64,000 bases of DNA from JBBINE01 sp037444025 (GTDB lineage Bacteria; Patescibacteriota; Minisyncoccia; UBA6257; HR35). The notes beneath the pieces are model-generated. The model saw only the letters and a list, made by a program, of their open reading frames with translations, searched no databases and was not told the origin of the DNA. Made by a program: the position numbers and the translations under genes. Where the stretch lies: the NCBI GenBank assembly GCA_037444025.1, contig JBBINE010000005.1:15555-79554 (forward strand). The letters are read 5' to 3'. Shown one piece after another: positions 38,694 to 45,978 of the stretch (positions within the stretch are counted from its first letter, which is position 1; every line of letters starts with the position of its first letter).

Positions 38694-38706
38694 TAAATTT
38701 AGTCAA

Positions 38707-39090
38707 ATGGTAGAAAAAGTTCAAAAGATAATCGATGAAATTTCTAGTTTGACTGTAGTCGAACTTAATGAATTGATTAAAGCTTTGGAAGATAAATTTG
38801 GGGTTAGTGCTGCTACTGCTTTTATTCCTTCAGTTTCAGTAAGCGTTGGTTCTGAAACAAAATCAGAAGAAGGTAAAAGTGAATTTGATATTCATCTTGT
38901 TAGTTCTGGAGAGAATAAAATCCAGGTAATAAAAATTTTAAGAGAAATTGATCCCAACTTATCGTTGAAAGATGCTAAAGATTTAGTTGATAATCCTCCG
39001 CAAAAAATTGCTGAAAAAGTAGAAAAAAGTAAAGCTGAGGAATTCAAGAAAAAATTTGAAGAAGTTGGAGCTAAAGTTGAATTAAAATAA
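38707..39090 (+). CDS. rplL: 50S ribosomal protein L7/L12
   Basis: L7/L12 forms the flexible stalk that recruits translation GTPases. The 127 residues have the N-terminal dimer domain (SLTVVELNELIKALEDKFGV, about 14-33), an Ala/Ser-rich hinge, and the C-terminal factor-binding domain with EFDIHLVSSGENKIQVIKIL (about 59-78), DPNLSLKDAKDLVDNPPQKI (about 83-102) and a Lys-rich end. Length and domain order are normal. It follows rplJ by 38 bases. Confidence 0.96.
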   Translation: MVEKVQKIIDEISSLTVVELNELIKALEDKFGVSAATAFIPSVSVSVGSETKSEEGKSEFDIHLVSSGENKIQVIKILREIDPNLSLKDAKDLVDNPPQKIAEKVEKSKAEEFKKKFEEVGAKVELK

Positions 39091-39107
39091 ATCAGTTTTT
39101 AGATTTT

Positions 39108-40130
39108 TTAGAAAAAAACACATCCATTATTCTTGTACCAAGCTGGTGTTCCATATTCAAAGTGCCAACTTTCTTTGCTAAACCTTCTAAAGCCGGCCTG
39201 ACACATAATTTCTTCAAGTTGTTTCCAATCTTGTTTTCTTTTAAGTATTTCTATTCTACCTCTTGGATTCTTAACAGCAAGGTTGACATCTACTGCTAAG
39301 CCAAAATTATGATTTGATCTTCCTGGTCTAGCTACTGGTTTGATTCTTCTTCCAGCTTGATATTGTTCATATAATATTTTTTGTTCTTCTATACTTCTGT
39401 AACTACTATTTATATAAAGAATATAATTTTTATTTCTATCTTTTGCTTCTTTCCCGGCTTTTTGAAGACGTCGAACCAAGAGATAATGAATTCTCATCTG
39501 TTTTTTTGAAAGGACAATACCATTTAGTTCGAGTGATTTTTTTGCTAGGGGAGAACTTGCTTTTACGGTAAAAGGTTTGCCTTTTACTTGCTCTAACAGA
39601 ACTAGGTCAGTGCCTTTGTTAAAATTTCTAGTAAATGTAGAAGCATCTAATCCAGAGATATTTAAATCTTCTCCCGTAAAAACAGCTTTGATAGCAATAA
39701 TTGCATCCCTGAAGAAGACCTTAATTTTTGTTCCTATAGATTGTTGACTATCTGGTAAATACTCTTCATCTATTTCTGGTTCCGCTTCCATATCTTCTAT
39801 CTTTACCTTAACCTTCACCACCGGGATAATCAATTTATTTTCTTGGAATATCTCAGGATTAACTAATTGTAAAATGGAAGGGAAAATAAAAAGAATAATC
39901 AATCCTATCAAAGCACTTTTCATCATCTCTTTTCCTCTTCTGCCACCAGGAGAAAAATTAATAGGTGAAGTCTCTAATAAATACTTAATAGCTCCCAACA
40001 AAAAATAAAGGAAATCCAAAGCTAAAAAAATAACTAAAATCAAATTATAAAAACTCTGAAGACAAGCAATTAAATTTTCACATCTTGAGATGGAAATTAT
40101 TTGTGAAGGACTTAATAAATCAAATTTCAT
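39108..40130 (-). CDS. VanY-type D,D-carboxypeptidase fused to a T4SS-pilin-like membrane anchor
   Basis: The 340-residue protein has two parts. Residues 1-110 form a two-helix membrane module (about 22-50 and 68-90, ending IFPSILQLVNPEIF) of the VirB2-like 'T4SS pilin' kind. The C-terminal half is a peptidase M15/VanY domain with SSYRSIEEQKILYEQY (about 237-252), the zinc motif SNHNFGLAVDV (about 272-282) and SWHFEYG (about 322-328). VanY enzymes trim the terminal D-Ala of peptidoglycan stems. The first 110 residues are DNA-identical to those of the upstream gene. Its ATG overlaps the stop of that gene (ATGA). Confidence 0.9.
   Translation of the reverse strand: MKFDLLSPSQIISISRCENLIACLQSFYNLILVIFLALDFLYFLLGAIKYLLETSPINFSPGGRRGKEMMKSALIGLIILFIFPSILQLVNPEIFQENKLIIPVVKVKVKIEDMEAEPEIDEEYLPDSQQSIGTKIKVFFRDAIIAIKAVFTGEDLNISGLDASTFTRNFNKGTDLVLLEQVKGKPFTVKASSPLAKKSLELNGIVLSKKQMRIHYLLVRRLQKAGKEAKDRNKNYILYINSSYRSIEEQKILYEQYQAGRRIKPVARPGRSNHNFGLAVDVNLAVKNPRGRIEILKRKQDWKQLEEIMCQAGFRRFSKESWHFEYGTPAWYKNNGCVFF
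39802..40130 (-). repeat. Direct repeat copy 1 (329 bp), encodes pilin-like anchor of the VanY protein
   Basis: These 329 bases are identical, base for base as far as I can read, to 40974-41302. The repeat begins exactly at the start codon of each gene and ends around codon 110, just after the second membrane helix and a KVKVK linker. Identity at silent sites means a very recent duplication or ongoing gene conversion. Confidence 0.95.
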
Positions 40131-41302
40131 TTATTTTTTAAAAAAGTATTCAATTTGTCCTCGGAGGGAATCGAACCCCCAACCTCGTGGTCCGAAGCCA
40201 CGCGCTCTTCCAATTGAGCTACGAGGACATTTGTAAAAATTTCATGTATTAATTTTAAAACAAGATTGGTATTTTCAAGGGATTCTCCTATTTTTGTTTT
40301 TATGGCTTTTTTTGGTTTTATTCTGAACCATTTTTTGCATGTTTCCTTAGGATCTCCTGCGCAACGACAAATTTGTGGTCCTCTACTCCATACTGACCAC
40401 GCACCAAAACTACCCTTAGAACCCAAAAATTTATCTAAGGCTAATACTATATTAACATCAGGATTTTGTAAAATTTTTACACACTTTAAATACATATTCT
40501 TTGCTTCTCTTTTAACTCGACAATTAAAATTCTTTCCTGAAAAAAGTATTTCAGGTTCGCAACTTTCTCCGCGCAAGAGTCGGCTTTTTATATAACTTGT
40601 ATAATGTGTTACCGTCATATTTATTTGAAACAAACCAATGGAAAAAGGTTCCCCAGTTTGTTTTACTCCACTAGGACCAACGCATCTATCTGTTGTTGAT
40701 ATAGCCTCTGGTCTTCCACCCGATTCTTTATAACATATCAAAGAAAATAGTTTTACTATCGTTTCTATTTGAAGGTCTGAATATCCTCTTGCTTTTAATG
40801 GTTTTTCCATTTTTTCTTTAAGATTAGACGGCAAACACTCGTCGTTTATAGGCATAACTCCTCTACCTATTCTGTTCCCACAATCTGAAGGCGTGACATT
40901 TTGGTATTCTATTGTATCCTCAGGTATATCAGTTCCTGGTACTTCTCCTTTTGAAAGGTCGTATTTAACTTTTTTTACCTTAACCTTCACCACCGGGATA
41001 ATCAATTTATTTTCTTGGAATATCTCAGGATTAACTAATTGTAAAATGGAAGGGAAAATAAAAAGAATAATCAATCCTATCAAAGCACTTTTCATCATCT
41101 CTTTTCCTCTTCTGCCACCAGGAGAAAAATTAATAGGTGAAGTCTCTAATAAATACTTAATAGCTCCCAACAAAAAATAAAGGAAATCCAAAGCTAAAAA
41201 AATAACTAAAATCAAATTATAAAAACTCTGAAGACAAGCAATTAAATTTTCACATCTTGAGATGGAAATTATTTGTGAAGGACTTAATAAATCAAATTTC
41301 AT
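40127..41302 (-). CDS. Lytic transglycosylase-like protein fused to the same pilin-like membrane anchor
   Basis: The 391-residue protein shares its first 110 residues (two membrane helices) with the downstream VanY gene. The rest is a lysozyme-like lytic transglycosylase domain with the catalytic Glu in CYKESGGRPEA (about 185-195) and FSIGLFQINMT (about 216-226), which cleaves glycan strands. Several Cys residues (for example CEPE, NCRVK, CRCAG) suggest disulfides outside the cell. The last 34 residues (from NVLVAQLEERVASDHEVGGS) are read through a tRNA-Arg gene on the same strand, with no stop before it, and the stop overlaps the VanY start. Confidence 0.88.
   Translation of the reverse strand: MKFDLLSPSQIISISRCENLIACLQSFYNLILVIFLALDFLYFLLGAIKYLLETSPINFSPGGRRGKEMMKSALIGLIILFIFPSILQLVNPEIFQENKLIIPVVKVKVKKVKYDLSKGEVPGTDIPEDTIEYQNVTPSDCGNRIGRGVMPINDECLPSNLKEKMEKPLKARGYSDLQIETIVKLFSLICYKESGGRPEAISTTDRCVGPSGVKQTGEPFSIGLFQINMTVTHYTSYIKSRLLRGESCEPEILFSGKNFNCRVKREAKNMYLKCVKILQNPDVNIVLALDKFLGSKGSFGAWSVWSRGPQICRCAGDPKETCKKWFRIKPKKAIKTKIGESLENTNLVLKLIHEIFTNVLVAQLEERVASDHEVGGSIPSEDKLNTFLKNK
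40156..40228 (-). tRNA. tRNA-Arg (anticodon TCG), inside the 3' end of a coding frame
   Basis: On the minus strand the acceptor GTCCTCG/CGAGGAC, anticodon arm CGTGG-CTTCGGA-CCACG (anticodon TCG) and T-arm GGTTCGATTCC are perfect. No CCA is encoded. The gene lies within the open frame of the transglycosylase and 25 bases before the VanY start, so tRNA processing would cut the shared transcript. Confidence 0.94.
40974..41302 (-). repeat. Direct repeat copy 2 (329 bp), encodes pilin-like anchor of the transglycosylase
   Basis: This is the second copy of the repeat at 39802-40130. The sequences diverge immediately on both sides: beyond the start codon upstream and after the KVKVK linker downstream. 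The duplicated unit is thus exactly the anchor module, and the attached enzymes are unrelated. Confidence 0.95.
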
Positions 41303-41325
41303 TCGTTAATATTTTAAATTTTAAT

Positions 41326-42330
41326 CTACAATTTTTTTCTACTTACTTTTTCATATAAATAAATAAGCCAATAAGAATTTTTAAACCTATAATCTACAGC
41401 TGGGCAAAGTTTAACTAAGCTCCCCCCAAAACCTTTTTTAAATTGGGACAAACCATACCAGGGGTGAGAAGAATTTTCTTTCCTAGCTATTCCCCAAAAA
41501 TTATAAAAATAACATTTTCTTTTTTGAGCTTCTTTTATTATTTCCCATTGCAATTTATAATTTATTGGTTCTTTCACCGGGTAAGAGGCAGAATGATGAT
41601 AAAAAGCATTTCGATGAGAAAAAATAACAATAGCAGCTGAAACATAATCTACCTCTATCTTGCCTAAAAAAAGTAAAGCTTTATTTCCTTTGTTAAAAAT
41701 TTCAAATTCTTTAAAAATAAATTCTTTTGAGTAGGGAATAAATTTTTTTCTTCTTGCTAAATCTTCATAAATTTTCCAAAAAATATCTAATTTGCTTTGA
41801 TCGTTTGTTTTTTCAATTTCTAAAAATGGTTTTTTGAGTGAATCAAGAACTAATTTTTTGTGGCTAGAATTCATTTCTTTGATCATATCTTCATCTTTTT
41901 GTATTTTTTTTAACCAAAAATTTTCACTAACAGCATAAGTCGGAGCTAAAATAAAACCGAGTTTTTTAAAGGTTGATATTTTATCATCGCTTTCTATAGG
42001 GTTGATTCTTAAAAATTTATATTTGTGATTATATTTCTGCTCTTTTAAAAAATTGATCATTAATTTCAGTGCTTCTTCTAGGTATTGTTCTTTAATTACT
42101 GGGCCATGGTGGATTACCAACCCATTTCTTTTGCCCTTGTAGCCGACTAATTGACATATACCAACTAATTCTTTGCTTTCTTTAAGAAAAAAGCCTAATC
42201 TCAAAACTTCTCTGCCTAAACTTTTTTCTATTTCTCCGTATTCAAAATCTTGTAAAAAACTGATATATTGATTATCATCTAAAAATTCGTTCCATTTTTC
42301 TTTATTGATTGATTTTTCGATTGTTAACAT
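41326..42330 (-). CDS. FemAB/FemX-like peptidoglycan bridge aminoacyltransferase
   Basis: Fem-type transferases use aminoacyl-tRNA to add amino acids to the lipid II side chain. The 334-residue protein has two GNAT-like halves: FLQDFEYGEIEKSLG (about 25-39), GLVIHHGPVI (about 70-79), FLRINPIESDD (about 107-117), a helical region with LARRKKFIPYSKEF (about 191-204), and the late signature YNFWGIA followed by SSHPWYGLSQFKKGFGG (about 274-300). The cell-wall neighbours (VanY, transglycosylase, MurF-like) fit. Which amino acid is added cannot be told. Confidence 0.88.
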   Translation of the reverse strand: MLTIEKSINKEKWNEFLDDNQYISFLQDFEYGEIEKSLGREVLRLGFFLKESKELVGICQLVGYKGKRNGLVIHHGPVIKEQYLEEALKLMINFLKEQKYNHKYKFLRINPIESDDKISTFKKLGFILAPTYAVSENFWLKKIQKDEDMIKEMNSSHKKLVLDSLKKPFLEIEKTNDQSKLDIFWKIYEDLARRKKFIPYSKEFIFKEFEIFNKGNKALLFLGKIEVDYVSAAIVIFSHRNAFYHHSASYPVKEPINYKLQWEIIKEAQKRKCYFYNFWGIARKENSSHPWYGLSQFKKGFGGSLVKLCPAVDYRFKNSYWLIYLYEKVSRKKL

Positions 42331-42408
42331 TTTTTATTAGCTATTTTTTATATTATAAAAAAATATACTAAAATGAAATTAGAACCGACACCATCTGGCA
42401 TCTTCTTT

Positions 42409-42443
42409 ATGGCTATAGAGGAAATATCTATAGCCATTTTTTT
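42409..42443 (+). terminator. Terminator-like hairpin with plus-strand T run
   Basis: ATGGCTATAGA (42409-42419) pairs with TCTATAGCCAT (42427-42437) around a 7-base loop, followed by a run of T on the plus strand. Both flanking genes are on the minus strand, where no T run follows, so the polarity does not fit them. It overlaps the last codons of the aminotransferase gene. See findings for a possible small RNA or 28-codon ORF. Confidence 0.5.
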
Positions 42444-43702
42444 ATTTTTGCTAAAATAAAATTTATATCTTCTGTTTTTAAGGATGGATATGTTGGTAGA
42501 TTTATAATTTTTTGGCTTAAATTTTCTGCTCGAGGACATGTTCCTGTCTGATAATCAAATTTTTTTAAATCACAGCACGGCATTAAAATACAAAAATACC
42601 AATCGCCTAAATAAATATTTAACTTCTTAAATTTTTGGTAAATTTCGTCTCTACTTTCTATTAAGATAGGATATCTCAAAAATATAGGCTTACTTTCTTG
42701 AGGATAATTTAAGGGAAATTTCTCATTAATAATTCTAGCTATTTCTTGTCGGTGTTGATTAAATTTCTCTAATTTTTTTAACTGATTTAAAAGCAAGGGG
42801 AAAAGTAATTCCGGATATTTCAAGAAATTATTAATGCTTTTTGCCTCTTTTTCAGGTTTCGAGATCATCTCTAAAGTTAGTTTCAATTTTCTAGTTAATC
42901 CTAAAATTTTTTTATAAAAAAAATTATAATTTTCTCTTAGTTGATAAAGTAAAAGACCTGTCCTAACTACTTTTTTGATCTCTGTGTATTCTTTTAACTT
43001 TTCATATTCTTTTTTTATTGTTTCAGAAAAATTTTTATTATTAACAATTAAAGCTCCACCGATGATACTAGAAATAACTTTATTTCTATTAAAAGAAAGC
43101 AAAGCGAAATCTCCAAAATTGCCTAAATATTTTTCTTCATATTTAGCTCCTAAAGAATGAACCAAATTTTCAATGACCAAAATATTGTTTTCTTGAGCAA
43201 AGCTTAAAAGTTCCTTAACTTTTGCCGGAAGACCGAAGGTATTTTGAATAATTAGTACAAATTGAGATGTAGGTTCAATGGATTTATTCCTTGCTTGGTG
43301 TATCTGGATATGGTTTGGGCTATTCTTGAATGATCTTTTCAAAGCCGAGAATTTATTTTTTAAATCTTTAAAATCTAGATTATAACTTTCATCTATATCA
43401 ATATAAATAGGTTTCCAGCCGGCAGACTTTATCGCGTGAGGCACAACAAGACAGGTAAAAGCTTGATTAAAAACAAAACCAGGAGTTTCCTTTTTTAAAA
43501 TCTTAAGAAGAAAACCTAAAGCATTTCTTGCCGAATCAAAAAAATAAATTTCACTTTCAGGAAAATAAGAACTGATTATTTGCAAGACTTCTTCCTTACT
43601 TTTTTTGATAGCTGACTCTGGATAAAAATTTAATTTTTTTATAATTTCAACATCATCCTCTTCAAAATTAGGTACCAGATCAAGATTGATTATTTTGTTC
43701 AT
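42428..43702 (-). CDS. DegT/DnrJ/EryC1-type PLP-dependent aminotransferase
   Basis: This family transfers amino groups onto sugar nucleotides or works in related envelope glycan chemistry. The 424 residues show the family start FFDSARNALGFLL (about 54-66), FNQAFTCLVVPHAI (about 78-91), a PLP-phosphate region, VIENLVHSLGAKYEEK (about 179-194; the usual Asp of ED is Asn) and the cofactor lysine in LLSFNRNKVIS (about 202-212), followed by IIGGALIVNN. A C-terminal part with several Cys (CPRAENLS) is present. It is coupled by a 4-base overlap to the MurF-like gene upstream. Confidence 0.85.
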   Translation of the reverse strand: MNKIINLDLVPNFEEDDVEIIKKLNFYPESAIKKSKEEVLQIISSYFPESEIYFFDSARNALGFLLKILKKETPGFVFNQAFTCLVVPHAIKSAGWKPIYIDIDESYNLDFKDLKNKFSALKRSFKNSPNHIQIHQARNKSIEPTSQFVLIIQNTFGLPAKVKELLSFAQENNILVIENLVHSLGAKYEEKYLGNFGDFALLSFNRNKVISSIIGGALIVNNKNFSETIKKEYEKLKEYTEIKKVVRTGLLLYQLRENYNFFYKKILGLTRKLKLTLEMISKPEKEAKSINNFLKYPELLFPLLLNQLKKLEKFNQHRQEIARIINEKFPLNYPQESKPIFLRYPILIESRDEIYQKFKKLNIYLGDWYFCILMPCCDLKKFDYQTGTCPRAENLSQKIINLPTYPSLKTEDINFILAKIKKWL

Positions 43703-45276
43703 AGATTAATTTTAACTTTTTCTGGAAATCTGTTAATTATCCAAATTCCTATTTTTTCAAAATTTAAACTGTCAAGAAAAATTTCAAATTCTTTTGGAGA
43801 GGTAATTAATAAAAATTTATCATTTTTAACTCCGGTTATTTCTATAAAATCGTTTGAGGTTAGAATTATTTTATCAAAGTGAAGAAACTCTTCTTTTAAT
43901 TTTTGATAAACCTCTTTTGTCTCTTGTCCAAGTTCAAAAAGACCATTAAAAATAATAATTTTATAATTCAAGTCTAAGTTTTTAAAGTAAGCTAAAGCTG
44001 AAAAAACTCCTCGAGGATTAGCATTATAAGAATCATCAAAAATATAAAAATTATTTTTAATTTTAAGTTGTAGAAATCCTTCAGGAAGTTGGATATTCCT
44101 TATTTTTTTTTCGTATTTTTTAATATCATCAATAATCGAAATAAAACTTAAAACCCCAACAAGATTTTCGATTTGCATAGGGAAAATTAAATTAGTTTTT
44201 AAGGTATATTCTTCTTTAGGAGTTCGGAGTTTAAGTTGGCTTTGGTTTAAATTAGTATTCAAAATTTCAAAACTAAAATGAGTATGTTTTTTATCGAATG
44301 CAGGATCAAATTTTCCATAGGTAAATAATTTAATATTTTTATTTTTTATATTAGTGATAATTTTTTTATTTAAATCTTCAAAATATTCATGGTTACTATT
44401 TACTAAAAGAATACCCTTTTCCATCCAGGTTAAAATTTCAATCCCTTCACCTACAATAATATTTTTAATATTTCCAAAAAGATAAAGATGTTGTTTGGTA
44501 ATTCCCGTGATAAAAGCAATATCTGGAGTTATATATTTAGTTGCTAGTTTTATGTTCCCTAAATAATAGGAACCAAATTCAATGATTAAATAATCATAGT
44601 TGTTTAAATCAACTGTCGAAAGATATTTCAAAATAGCATATTCGTGATTAATTCTTGGAGGTAAGGATAAAACTTGATAATTCTCTTTTAGAATCTGTGT
44701 TAATATTTCCTTTGTTCCTGATTTGCCATAACTTCCACAAATACCTATTATTTTGAGTCCTCTTTTTTTTTGGAAATTAATTTTTCTTGCTACTCTTTTC
44801 CCCAAAAGGCAGAGATAAATTTTTTCTCCTCTTTTTAATAACTTAATGACAAAGGTATGGATAGTAAATTGATTAAGCCAGGGCATTAAAGTTGTTACTA
44901 TCAAGAGATTGTTATTTGATAAACGAAGAAGAACGAAATCTAAAATAAAAACCGAAATTAATATTATTAAAGTTTTAAAAGTAGGTTTAATTTTTTTTAT
45001 CAATTCAAATCTCAATCCCAAAAGAATCACCACCATTAAAAACAAAAATTGAATTTTTAAAAAATCTAGATTAATCTCTCGAAAATAAATTAAAGATATT
45101 AAATAAAAGAGATAGAAAAATATTTCTTTTTTGTTAAAGAGAATGCTACGAAGATAAGTGGGGAAATAAAAATGAGCTAAAGCTTTTCTGTATAAATAAT
45201 CTTTGATTTGATAAAACCTTAAAACCGAAAGGCCATTAATTAACAAAACAATCAAAGATAAAAGAAAACTAATCAT
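43699..45276 (-). CDS. Membrane-anchored MurF-like Mur ligase
   Basis: MurF adds D-Ala-D-Ala to the peptidoglycan precursor. This 525-residue protein carries an N-terminal block of about four membrane helices (about 1-145) not found in ordinary MurF. A Mur ligase core follows, with P-loop IIGICGSYGKSGTKEILTQI (about 173-192; standard MurF has GSNGKTTTK), IEFGSYYLGNIKLA (about 225-238), GITKQHLYLFGNI (about 252-264) and the C-terminal DDSYNANPRGVFSAL (about 412-426). The same architecture in other bacteria is annotated as a Mur ligase family protein. The substrate may be a lipid-linked precursor, which is an inference. Confidence 0.85.
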   Translation of the reverse strand: MISFLLSLIVLLINGLSVLRFYQIKDYLYRKALAHFYFPTYLRSILFNKKEIFFYLFYLISLIYFREINLDFLKIQFLFLMVVILLGLRFELIKKIKPTFKTLIILISVFILDFVLLRLSNNNLLIVTTLMPWLNQFTIHTFVIKLLKRGEKIYLCLLGKRVARKINFQKKRGLKIIGICGSYGKSGTKEILTQILKENYQVLSLPPRINHEYAILKYLSTVDLNNYDYLIIEFGSYYLGNIKLATKYITPDIAFITGITKQHLYLFGNIKNIIVGEGIEILTWMEKGILLVNSNHEYFEDLNKKIITNIKNKNIKLFTYGKFDPAFDKKHTHFSFEILNTNLNQSQLKLRTPKEEYTLKTNLIFPMQIENLVGVLSFISIIDDIKKYEKKIRNIQLPEGFLQLKIKNNFYIFDDSYNANPRGVFSALAYFKNLDLNYKIIIFNGLFELGQETKEVYQKLKEEFLHFDKIILTSNDFIEITGVKNDKFLLITSPKEFEIFLDSLNFEKIGIWIINRFPEKVKINL

Positions 45277-45281
45277 TTTAA

Positions 45282-45962
45282 TTATTCTATCAAATTTTCT
45301 AAAATTCTGACGAATTCTTCAGGATTTTCTTTATGAAAACTATGTCCTCCTTCGAAAGTTATCAACTTTGCTTGAGGAATAACTTCCTTCAAGATTTTAC
45401 CTTGAGTTAGAGGGGTGATATTGTCTTGTTCTCCCCAGAGAAGATATGTTTTAACTTTTAATTTCTTTGCTTTATCTTTCAGATCAATTCTTATGTTTTC
45501 AAATGTTTTCTTCAACTTTTCCTCAGCTAAAAAATAATCATAACTTTTGACTATAAATTTATAATAAAACTTTCTTAGGAGATAAGAAATTTTTTGAGGC
45601 AAGATTTTTTCAAGGATCTTAAAAATTCTAGCCAACAAGGAAGAGATTTTTGTTTTTAAATTTTTTCTTCTTATAATTGCTGGATTATAGAGAATGAGTG
45701 TTTTTATTTTTGAGGGATCTTTTAGAGCATATAACATAGCTAAAGCTCCACCGAAAGAATGTCCTAAAAGAAAAAAATTTTCTAATTTTATTTCTTTTTC
45801 TAGATAATTTAAATAATCCTCAAGAGTAAAAGGTTTTTCTAAAGGAATTTCAAATCCCGGAAGATCCAAAAGATAAACATTAAATTTGTTAAAATGAGCT
45901 AAAGTTTCATTCCAACTTTCTTTTTTACCCCAGCCATGAATAATTACTAAATTTTCTTTCAT
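45282..45962 (-). CDS. Alpha/beta hydrolase
   Basis: This is a 226-residue single-domain hydrolase. The nucleophile elbow is FLLGHSFGGALAM (about 63-75; Ser about 68), the acid is in WGEQDNITPLTQG (about 174-186), and the His is in FEGGHSFHKENPEE (about 199-212). HGWGKKESWNE (about 9-19) is the oxyanion-hole region. A helical cap lies at about 100-150. The substrate is unknown. It is followed by the MurF-like gene with a 5-base gap and is divergent from recG, so it may belong to the envelope cluster. Confidence 0.88.
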   Translation of the reverse strand: MKENLVIIHGWGKKESWNETLAHFNKFNVYLLDLPGFEIPLEKPFTLEDYLNYLEKEIKLENFFLLGHSFGGALAMLYALKDPSKIKTLILYNPAIIRRKNLKTKISSLLARIFKILEKILPQKISYLLRKFYYKFIVKSYDYFLAEEKLKKTFENIRIDLKDKAKKLKVKTYLLWGEQDNITPLTQGKILKEVIPQAKLITFEGGHSFHKENPEEFVRILENLIE

Positions 45963-45978
45963 TAATTATAATTTTCTT

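Noticed and set aside
40127..41302. UGA read as glycine (SR1/Gracilibacteria code)
   Set aside because: UGA serves as the stop of the transglycosylase at the ATGA overlap, and no in-frame UGA is needed to complete any gene.
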